NCBI RefSeq assembly: GCF_013201665.1
Contig: NZ_CP053840.1
Location: forward strand, 2,604,001-2,668,000
DNA from: Arcobacter venerupis
GTDB lineage: Bacteria > Campylobacterota > Campylobacteria > Campylobacterales > Arcobacteraceae
Direction: 5' to 3'
DNA length: 64,000 nt
Both the position numbers and the translations under genes were made by a program. Position 1 is the stretch's first letter, and the number at the start of each line of letters is the position of its first letter. The notes under the pieces were generated by a model. That model was not told the origin of the DNA. It did no database searches and worked only from the letters and a program-made list of their open reading frames with translations. Shown piece after piece: positions 57,280-64,000 of this stretch.

Positions 57280-57687
57280 ATGAAGCAAAAATTAAAACTT
57301 ATATACATTTATTTTATAAAAAAAAGTATATTTAAAATACTAATAAGTATTTTTCTTCTTTACAATTTTTCCTATTATTTTATGTATATTATGAATATAG
57401 GGAAAGAAGACTTATTTAAAGACGCTATTTTAGATGACAATTACTGGTTTCAAATGTTAATAAATCTTATTTATTTGCTAATATCTACAGTATTAGTATA
57501 TGATAAAAAAGCAAAATCATTATTTGATAGACATACTCAAATCAACAAACTTTTAATTGTTTTTATTCTGGGATTTATAATTATGATAAATCAAAGAGAC
57601 CAATACTTAGACGATGTTAAATTAAAAAAAGATCTTAATGAAATTAGAAATAAATTAAAACAAATAGAAAATACTTTTAATACTTAA
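57280..57687 (+). CDS. Small membrane protein, unknown
   Basis: The 135-aa protein has three membrane helices near residues 16-38, 58-72 and 88-102 and a helical charged tail. No family is recognised. It stands alone on the plus strand, after the noncoding stretch, with no strong ribosome-binding site. Confidence 0.5.
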   Translation: MKQKLKLIYIYFIKKSIFKILISIFLLYNFSYYFMYIMNIGKEDLFKDAILDDNYWFQMLINLIYLLISTVLVYDKKAKSLFDRHTQINKLLIVFILGFIIMINQRDQYLDDVKLKKDLNEIRNKLKQIENTFNT

Positions 57688-57854
57688 TTTGTTTTTTCTA
57701 ATCTTCTAACTAATTTTAATAAATCTTTTTCCGTTAAAATTATATTATTAAATATTTATTATTTATTTTATACAATGTAGTTCACTGATAAACCAGTCAA
57801 ATATTAAGTCAATTAAAACTGATTTTAAATCATAGTAATTTTAAAAAGGATCTT

Positions 57855-58166
57855 ATGATGCAAAAGATTGAATATAATAAAAGAAAAAGCAAATTTAAAA
57901 ATATTGTTCTTGAACATTTACGTGCTATGACTATTCCTCAACTAAAGGATGATTTAGAAATTAACTTTACTAAAAATGGTTACAATGGAAATTTAATAAT
58001 TGAAATTAGTGAAGAAGATTATTTTTATGCAAATTCTTCATTTTCTGATATATCAAGATTTCCTGCAAGAATAAAAGCTACAGCTTCTGCATTAAAGTCA
58101 CTAAACTTTTTTGGTAAATTCAATATTACTCATTATAATGGTATATTAAGAATTTCCCAAATATAG
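57855..58166 (+). CDS. Small unknown protein
   Basis: The 103-aa protein is soluble, with basic residues near the start (YNKRKSKFKN) and PARIKATASALKSLNFFGKF near the end, which could form an RHH-like or DNA-binding helix pair. No firm family. AAAAGGAT precedes the ATG at 57855. It lies between two convergent genes of the element. Confidence 0.55.
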   Translation: MMQKIEYNKRKSKFKNIVLEHLRAMTIPQLKDDLEINFTKNGYNGNLIIEISEEDYFYANSSFSDISRFPARIKATASALKSLNFFGKFNITHYNGILRISQI

Positions 58167-58252
58167 TATGCTTATATAAAATAAAGTATCAAACATAATT
58201 TAATTTAAAAATATATTGATGGGTACTTATTTTATTTCTATCTAAAAAAAAT

Positions 58253-59764
58253 TTATAATTTTAAATTGTTAAATTTTCTTATAGATAAATTTTCCATAAT
58301 TTTCTTATCATATGAAAAATAGAGTTTTGATTTTTGAATATCTTTTACCTTTTTAATTGTTTTTTGATTTATATTACCAAGACAATCTCTCCAGCTTAAT
58401 TCTAATGACTTCGTACTATCATTATAAATTAACCAAGATAACATATCGTTTTTTACATCACTATGTTGCAAAGTGGAATTATCTAAAAAAGTAAATATTG
58501 TACCCTCTGATAAAGAAAGTTGTATTGCTACAATGTAATATGATCTATCAACAATTTGAAAAAATTTTATTACTTTTAATAGATCTTCTATTTCTGAATT
58601 TTTTTTAACTAATTCATTTAATATTTCTATGTTATTAAATAATTTATCAGGAGAATCTAATTTACTGATAATATTCTCATTAATAGTAGAGATATATTTA
58701 CTATTAAAAAAACTATGTATATCCAAAAAAGCATTATTATGTATTGCACTATTTAAAGTTTTAAATAAAAGGTCATGAACTTGTAAATTTGAATTATCTT
58801 CATTCTGTGCTAATATAAAAGCTATTTCTAAAAGTTGATTAGTAAGGTATGAATGTTTGTCAATAAATTCCTTTAATTCAAAAGCATTAGGATCCTCCAT
58901 AGCTATAAGTTTTATTATTTGACCTAAATGTGACATTAAATAAATCTCATTATTTGGTTTAATTGAGCTGTTATACTTTCTAAGCGTGCTTTTAGCATAG
59001 TCTAAAGCAAATTGTTTATTAAATAATGACACTGTTTCAAATGCTGCTACTTTCCATGAATAATTTATATCAGAATTATTCAATACACTAATTGAATAAG
59101 GTAACATATTTATTGATTTGTTAAGATTTTCGATTAATGATAATTTTTTATAAGAAGTAAAATTATTGCTATTTAATATGTTCAATATAAAATTTTTTTC
59201 TTCAACTTTCTCTTCAAAATTAATGCTATATGGTCCATAACCTAACTTAAGAACTTTTAATCCATCAATAAAGTTGCTTAATAATAAGTCTGGATTAGAG
59301 AGATAATTCATTAATTCTGTTTTTTCTTCTAAATTAAGTTCACTTACTCTTACACTATACTCATCTATACTATTTTTTTCTAATTTAATTAAGTTGGCAT
59401 TAATCATTGTTTCAACTCTAATTTGTTTCATTTCTTTTGAAATTGGAGAATTTTTATCTGAAAAAGTAAGCCAATTATCCATTTCTTTTTGAAAAATATT
59501 TTTATAAAAAGTTTCTAAATTATCTCCAGTTGCCCAAGTAACAAAACCAATAAAAATAATTAGTCCTGAGAATAAAGCAAAAATAAATTGTATATAACTA
59601 TTTATTTTTGATAAAGCTTTTTCTATAATACTATATTCTATTACTTTCATTTTATTTTCAAGTTCATTCAAATATCCCTTACTTTTTTTAATTCTTTCTT
59701 CTAATTCATCTAAATCTGAACTCATTTTACATATCCCTTTTATAATATTAAAATTAATTTTCAA
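58253..59764 (-). CDS. Single-pass membrane partner of the Fic protein
   Basis: The 503-aa protein has a coiled-coil N-terminus, one membrane helix near residues 62-82 (FIFALFSGLIIFIGFVTWAT) and then about 420 residues of helical repeats, with no known family. Its start overlaps the Fic gene by 11 bases, so the two are made together. It may be the target, anchor or antidote of Fic. Confidence 0.65.
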   Translation of the reverse strand: MKINFNIIKGICKMSSDLDELEERIKKSKGYLNELENKMKVIEYSIIEKALSKINSYIQFIFALFSGLIIFIGFVTWATGDNLETFYKNIFQKEMDNWLTFSDKNSPISKEMKQIRVETMINANLIKLEKNSIDEYSVRVSELNLEEKTELMNYLSNPDLLLSNFIDGLKVLKLGYGPYSINFEEKVEEKNFILNILNSNNFTSYKKLSLIENLNKSINMLPYSISVLNNSDINYSWKVAAFETVSLFNKQFALDYAKSTLRKYNSSIKPNNEIYLMSHLGQIIKLIAMEDPNAFELKEFIDKHSYLTNQLLEIAFILAQNEDNSNLQVHDLLFKTLNSAIHNNAFLDIHSFFNSKYISTINENIISKLDSPDKLFNNIEILNELVKKNSEIEDLLKVIKFFQIVDRSYYIVAIQLSLSEGTIFTFLDNSTLQHSDVKNDMLSWLIYNDSTKSLELSWRDCLGNINQKTIKKVKDIQKSKLYFSYDKKIMENLSIRKFNNLKL

Positions 59765-60944
59765 ATAAATCAGGAATAAGATATCCAGATAATTTACTAT
59801 TTAATTTAAATCTGAGCTTTCCTCGTGGACTGTTTGTTTCTAAATAATCTTCTTCTAAAAGCTCTTTTACAATAGATATTGCAGTAGGTGCACTTACATC
59901 TAAAACCTCTTGTGCTTCTCCTCTCGTTACTTCTCCATGAATTAATAGATGTTCCAAAAGCTTATTTGATTCTTTAGGTAATGGCTTTATATTATGAAGT
60001 AAACCTTTTTGTGATAGTTCTACAAATGCCTTTATTTTTCTTGCCATAGAATCTAATTTTAAATATTCACTCATAAATAATACTTGATCCAATGCAATAT
60101 CTAACATAAACTCTAAAAAAGCCTCTAAACCTTTTAATGTCAAAGGACCTCTTCCATCATTGTATCCATTGAATTGTTCATCTGCTTTTGCTAAAAACTT
60201 TCTATAATCTTCTTGATTACGAGCTAAGCCTCTTGATATATTCCATAGACCATATCCTTGAATACCTGAATGAAATAGCAAATAATCTAAATAAAGCCTT
60301 GATACTCTACCATTCCCATCATAAAATGGGTGAATATAAGTTAATCGATGATGTGAACACAGAGCATAAATTAATTTCATTGTATGAGTTGAATGTTTAG
60401 ACTGATTGTATAATGTCTCAAACTCATTGAAACAAGATTGTAATTCATTACTTTCAGGTGGTATATGTTGACCTACTCGAACATATCCTTCTCTTAATTT
60501 ACCAGGAATCATTTCCACTTCTAAATCACCATTTTTAATATTTAAAGCATACTTCATTTCTTCTTTATTATAAAACACGTTATGGATTTCTAATATTTTT
60601 TCTAATGAATATGATGGAGTAGATATATCTAATGTACTTTCAAGATATTTTTGTACTTCAATATGTACTAATGATAATTGTTGCATACTCTTCTTTTTAT
60701 CATCTTGAGAAAAATCGTTTTTCATTGCTCTTTCAATATCAATTGGATGAGTACCCTCAGATTCAATTTTGTTAGAGTAATATGAATTTATTGTACGTAA
60801 ATTATCTTTTATTGCATTGATTACATGAATATTTAAATTACCTGTTAACTTAGCGCTTTCAATTATAATACGTTCTGCTTTATTAATTATCTCTTGCTTT
60901 AAAGAGTAATGTTCTGTTTGAGGTATAATTGGAGTTGTGTACAT
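59754..60944 (-). CDS. Fic-family protein (AMPylase) with C-terminal HTH
   Basis: The 396-aa protein has the Fic core HPFYDGNGRVSR (H205 to R216), the catalytic His and the phosphate-binding loop complete. Upstream, YYSNKIESEGTHP (around residues 55-67) resembles the inhibitory helix motif of class II Fic proteins, with Ser in place of the usual Gly/Asn right after the Glu. A winged-helix segment follows near the C-terminus (GEVTRGEAQEVLDVSAPTAI). Fic proteins transfer AMP to target hydroxyls and may act as toxins or regulators. A strong promoter with a palindrome lies upstream. Confidence 0.88.
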   Translation of the reverse strand: MYTTPIIPQTEHYSLKQEIINKAERIIIESAKLTGNLNIHVINAIKDNLRTINSYYSNKIESEGTHPIDIERAMKNDFSQDDKKKSMQQLSLVHIEVQKYLESTLDISTPSYSLEKILEIHNVFYNKEEMKYALNIKNGDLEVEMIPGKLREGYVRVGQHIPPESNELQSCFNEFETLYNQSKHSTHTMKLIYALCSHHRLTYIHPFYDGNGRVSRLYLDYLLFHSGIQGYGLWNISRGLARNQEDYRKFLAKADEQFNGYNDGRGPLTLKGLEAFLEFMLDIALDQVLFMSEYLKLDSMARKIKAFVELSQKGLLHNIKPLPKESNKLLEHLLIHGEVTRGEAQEVLDVSAPTAISIVKELLEEDYLETNSPRGKLRFKLNSKLSGYLIPDLFEN

Positions 60945-61021
60945 TCGTAACCTTTTTATATAAAAAAACTATTTATATTTATCATTTTTTTAATAGTAAT
61001 TTTAAATCTGTTTATCTAAAA

Positions 61022-61050
61022 AATATACCATAACCGTGGTATTATGTCAA
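61022..61050 (-). promoter_or_regulatory. Sigma-70 promoter with operator palindrome for the Fic operon
   Basis: On the minus strand TTGACA (61050-61045) and TATATT (61027-61022) are spaced 17 bases, close to consensus. ATACCA-N6-TGGTAT (61025-61042) is a perfect inverted repeat inside the spacer and -10 box, suited to repression, perhaps by the HTH domain of the Fic protein itself. Confidence 0.65.
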
Positions 61051-61120
61051 GTTTATCATATAAATATTTTACAAATATTTTATAAGATTTTTTAAAAACT
61101 AAAAGATGCTAATGAATTAA

Positions 61121-62431
61121 TCAATAAACACTCATTTTTAATTTGTCTAACCAATCGGCATACCACTGAACTAGTTCTTTTTTCTCTTCAAAATATTTAT
61201 ATTTTGATTCTCTGTTGTAAGCTGCTTTAGTTTGATTCCTTTCTTTATGAGACAGGCAAGATTCAATAATATCAGAATGAAAACCATGTTCTTTATATAA
61301 TTCATGTGCTATTGTAGAAAACATACTTCTAAAGCCATGGAAAGTGTGTTTATCTTGATAGCCTAACTTATTTAATGTATTTGATAATGTAGCTCCTGAA
61401 ACTCCTCTATCATTCTTATATGGAGAAGGAAATACAAATTTACTTTTATGTCTTGAAAAAGGTTCTATTTGTTTTAGTATATAAATTGCTTGAGTTGGTA
61501 ATGGACAAACAAAATCAACTTTCATTTTCATCTTTTCTTTTGGTATTGTCCAAATACCTTTTTCTAAATCTATATTTTCCCAACACATAAGTCTTATATT
61601 ATCACTTCTAACAAATACATAAGGAATTAATTTAAATATAAATATTGTACTTATTTCACATCTTAATTTTTCTCCTATTAAGTTTATATCAATAAGTAAT
61701 TGTTTTATATCCTTTGGTTCAGTTAATGCAGGAAGATGAGTATCTTTTTTATTTGGAACTAAAACAGCATTTTTATCTATATCAGCAATTATATTATGTT
61801 CTATATACTCTTTAGTAACTGCATACATATATATTTTATTTATTATCGATAAAAGCCTATGAGCTGATTCTATAATTCCTTTATTTTGCATTTTTTCTAA
61901 TGCAGTTATAATATTAACTCTTTTTATGTCTTTGATTGCAACACTACCTAACCAATTTGTGATATTTTTTAAAATTCTTGTATTTTGAATAATTGTTGCT
62001 TCACTAGAACTTTTTTTTCTTAATTCAATCCATTCATCTACAACATTTTGTAAAGTCAAAGATTCTGAAGCTTTTTTAATTCGTTTTGCTGAAATGGGAT
62101 TGATATTATTAGTTAATAATTGTCTAGCTTCTTCTCTTTTTTCTCTTGCTTCTTTTAAAGTTACTTCTGGATAAACACCAAAAGACATACTAAGATTTTT
62201 ATTTCCATATCTAAAATCATATCTCCATACTTTAGAGCCATTAGCTTTTATAATAAGATACAAACCTTTTCCATCTGCTAACTTATTTTTTTTTATTGCT
62301 TTTTCATTTGAATTAGATTTTTCTAATTCTTTCTTTAACAGCTCAAATTCTTCATCAGTAGTGTATTTAGCATTTTTAATCTCTGTATCACTAAGAGGTT
62401 TTGATATTTTTGGCATTTTTAAGGTACTCAT
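61121..62431 (-). CDS. P4-type tyrosine integrase
   Basis: The 436-aa protein has the N-terminal DUF4102 arm-binding domain (LADGKGLYLIIKANGSKVWR), a core-binding domain and the tyrosine recombinase catalytic set: R in FVRSDNIRLMCWENI, HGFR (H365, R368), H395 in LSHKE and Y405 in AAYNRE. It sits 140 bases inside the right attachment site, so it is the integrase of this element. Repeats near its promoter may bind it or the AlpA-like protein. Confidence 0.95.
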   Translation of the reverse strand: MSTLKMPKISKPLSDTEIKNAKYTTDEEFELLKKELEKSNSNEKAIKKNKLADGKGLYLIIKANGSKVWRYDFRYGNKNLSMSFGVYPEVTLKEAREKREEARQLLTNNINPISAKRIKKASESLTLQNVVDEWIELRKKSSSEATIIQNTRILKNITNWLGSVAIKDIKRVNIITALEKMQNKGIIESAHRLLSIINKIYMYAVTKEYIEHNIIADIDKNAVLVPNKKDTHLPALTEPKDIKQLLIDINLIGEKLRCEISTIFIFKLIPYVFVRSDNIRLMCWENIDLEKGIWTIPKEKMKMKVDFVCPLPTQAIYILKQIEPFSRHKSKFVFPSPYKNDRGVSGATLSNTLNKLGYQDKHTFHGFRSMFSTIAHELYKEHGFHSDIIESCLSHKERNQTKAAYNRESKYKYFEEKKELVQWYADWLDKLKMSVY

Positions 62432-62448
62432 CTTTTAATAATTCTTAT

Positions 62449-62467
62449 AGTACCTGAAATATTACCT
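62449..62467. repeat. TACCT repeats at the right end, candidate integrase arm sites
   Basis: AGTACCT (62449-62455) and ATTACCT (62461-62467) are spaced 12 bases start to start, matching the 12-base spacing of the AATACCT pair at the left end (37645-37663). They lie just upstream of the integrase start. Confidence 0.55.
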
Positions 62468-62490
62468 AAAAAAAACTTGATTTAGTCTAA

Positions 62491-62520
62491 TTTATTATGA
62501 TTTAATATGATGTAATGTGA
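62491..62520. repeat. Imperfect 10-bp tandem repeats near attR
   Basis: TTTATTAT, GATTTAATAT and GATGTAATGT run in tandem (62491-62518). The middle unit is the inverted form of the ATATTAAATC repeats beside the AlpA-like gene. This is a likely site for the element's regulator. Confidence 0.5.
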
Positions 62521-62534
62521 GATTTACAAGTAGA

Positions 62535-62561
62535 AATAAGCCCTATAAAATGGGCTTATTT
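62535..62561. terminator. Terminator of the YciI gene, element-supplied
   Basis: AAATAAGCCC pairs with GGGCTTATTT across a 7-base loop. It follows the YciI gene on the minus strand and is inside the element, replacing the terminator lost to the left end (37527-37549). Confidence 0.75.
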
Positions 62562-62570
62562 GATGTATTA

Positions 62571-62613
62571 TTTAGTTTTTTGGGAGTAATTTCATAGGAA
62601 CTATCTGGAATTC
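62571..62613. repeat. Right attachment site (3' end of the YciI gene)
   Basis: It pairs with 37547-37589 (43 bp, 3 mismatches). It forms the last 13 codons and stop of the intact YciI gene. The three mismatches lie outside the 24 identical bases, in the terminal part, and do not change the encoded residues. Confidence 0.9.
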
Positions 62614-62859
62614 GTCCATATTCCAAACATTATTTTTTACATATGGCTCATTTTCTAACCATTCATCTAACTCTTCATCAGTTTCAAAATCAATTAATAG
62701 TGTAGATCCAACCATAACTTCATCTTCTATTAGTGCGCCAGCATTAATTATTTTTCCCTCAGCCATTAATTTTCTAGCACCATCAATATGAGCTTGTCTT
62801 GATTCTAATCTTCTTTCTAGTGCATTTTCATTGTCATAAGCTATTACTAAATATTGCAT
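62572..62859 (-). CDS. YciI-family protein, integration target
   Basis: The 95-aa protein has the YciI ferredoxin-like fold pattern: LVIAYDNENALERRLESRQA, HIDGARKLMAEGKIINAGAL and a C-terminal EFQIVPMKLLPKN. YciI proteins are small enzyme-like proteins of unclear role. The element inserted at its 3' end without breaking it: the final codons are supplied by the element. The gene faces trxA in the pre-integration order. Confidence 0.9.
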   Translation of the reverse strand: MQYLVIAYDNENALERRLESRQAHIDGARKLMAEGKIINAGALIEDEVMVGSTLLIDFETDEELDEWLENEPYVKNNVWNMDEFQIVPMKLLPKN

Positions 62860-62919
62860 TAATATCCTTTTTAATTTAATTTTATCATTTTACCATAATA
62901 TTAAAATGATAAAATTAAA

Positions 62920-63306
62920 CTATGTCAATTTGATTGCAAATAAAAATGTCAATGGATATATTATGACATTAAAGTATCTTAACAAAGGAGTCATAAGAAT
63001 ATTCATTGGAATAATCTCTTCAACTAAATTTCCATTAGAGAGTTTTTTCATAATAAATAATTTAAAACTAATATCTGCAAACTTTACTATAAAAATTGAA
63101 CTCATCCAAAAACCAAAATTATTATAATAAAAAGATAAATAAATTGTATAAAAAAATGTTAGATGTAACAAAAAATATAGAAAAATATTTTTTCTGAAGA
63201 AATTGAAGTTATTATTTAAAAAGCCAAATAAAGAATCAGATTTTTGCCAAGTTGACTCAAAAAATTCTAAGGCAATAAAGATTAAAAGTAATGAGATAAA
63301 ATCCAT
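62920..63306 (-). CDS. Small integral membrane protein
   Basis: The 128-aa protein is very hydrophobic, with about four membrane helices and no recognised family. It starts 9 bases after the rpoC terminator hairpin on the minus strand. It is chromosomal, outside the element. Confidence 0.6.
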   Translation of the reverse strand: MDFISLLLIFIALEFFESTWQKSDSLFGFLNNNFNFFRKNIFLYFLLHLTFFYTIYLSFYYNNFGFWMSSIFIVKFADISFKLFIMKKLSNGNLVEEIIPMNILMTPLLRYFNVIIYPLTFLFAIKLT

Positions 63307-63314
63307 TGTAAGAA

Positions 63315-63341
63315 AATCAATAGGGGAAAACCCTATTGATT
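63315..63341 (-). terminator. rpoC terminator
   Basis: AATCAATAGGG and CCCTATTGATT form a perfect 11-bp stem around a GAAAA loop right after the rpoC stop. On the minus strand it is followed by TTCTT, so release may be partial. It shows that the rpoBC transcript ends here rather than running into rpsL. Confidence 0.75.
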
Positions 63342-63345
63342 AATA

Positions 63346-64000
<655 letters not shown>

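Larger units (their letters stand above)
37566..62613. mobile_element. 25-kb integrative element inserted at the 3' end of a YciI gene
   Basis: The borders are the paired attachment repeats at 37547-37589 and 62571-62613. The element has a tyrosine integrase at the right end, an AlpA-like regulator, a relaxase candidate, a TraD/VirD4-like ATPase operon, and cargo genes. It most resembles a mobilizable or conjugative element with a reduced transfer operon. No phage structural genes were seen. The exact crossover lies somewhere inside the 24 identical bases. Confidence 0.9.

Noticed and set aside
37566-62613. Prophage
   Set aside because: No capsid, tail, terminase or lysis genes were recognised; the transfer-type ATPase and relaxase candidate point to a mobile element of conjugative kind.
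37566-62613. tRNA gene as the integration target
   Set aside because: No tRNA lies at either border; the repeat is coding sequence of the YciI gene.

Overview
The window is AT-rich bacterial chromosome that I read as Campylobacterota, most likely an Arcobacter-type organism. The reasons are the block glyQ / Nif3 / zinc-ribbon protein / waaA / RluA-type synthase / ffh / rpsP / KH protein / rimM (a neighbourhood I recall from Campylobacter), a CheZ of the epsilon type beside cheY, and proteins rich in Lys, Asn and Ile. No rRNA, tRNA or CRISPR array was seen.

Layout. (1) 1-6816, minus strand: motility and chemotaxis operon cheY, cheZ-like, flgF-like, flgB, fliF, fliG, fliH, fliN, flgD (cut by the window edge). 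(2) 6976-9186, plus: flgG and two poorly known proteins. (3) 9188-24937, minus: housekeeping genes for translation, SRP, Kdo transfer, purine synthesis and RecN/NAD kinase, plus a large double-Cache chemoreceptor. (4) 25179-28156, minus: str operon rpsL-rpsG-fusA with its own promoter. (5) 28439-37514: transporter, hydrolase, methyltransferase, a second chemoreceptor, a secreted Cache protein, an orphan ParA/DNA-binding pair, and ahpC-trxA. (6) 37566-62613: a 25-kb integrated element. (7) 62572-64000: the YciI-family target gene, a membrane protein and the 3' end of rpoC. The rpoC and rpsL genes, often neighbours in bacteria, are about 35 kb apart here.

The element is the main accessory feature. 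Its ends are a 43-bp direct repeat (24 bp identical) formed by the last codons of the YciI gene. The right copy completes the gene with the same amino acids but different codons, and each copy has its own hairpin terminator. A P4-type tyrosine integrase lies at the right end, with 12-bp-spaced TACCT repeats, candidate integrase arm sites, just inside both ends. Inside are an HUH-type relaxase candidate beside palindromes, a tightly packed 10-kb minus-strand operon (AlpA-like regulator, ParA, coiled-coil and membrane proteins, a TraD/VirD4-like ATPase, a 958-aa polytopic protein) and cargo: a KAP-type P-loop NTPase cassette, a pentapeptide-repeat membrane protein and a Fic protein with a membrane partner. 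No VirB4, VirB9 or VirB10 homologue was recognised, so the transfer machinery is either reduced, very divergent or dependent on a helper.

The 1.7 kb between 55553 and 57279 encodes no convincing intact protein. Its first 500-600 bases are richer in G+C than their surroundings and full of perfect short inverted repeats, including two possible pseudoknots, and look like a large structured RNA that I do not recognise. This RNA candidate and the reduced transfer operon are the two best candidates for undescribed biology here.
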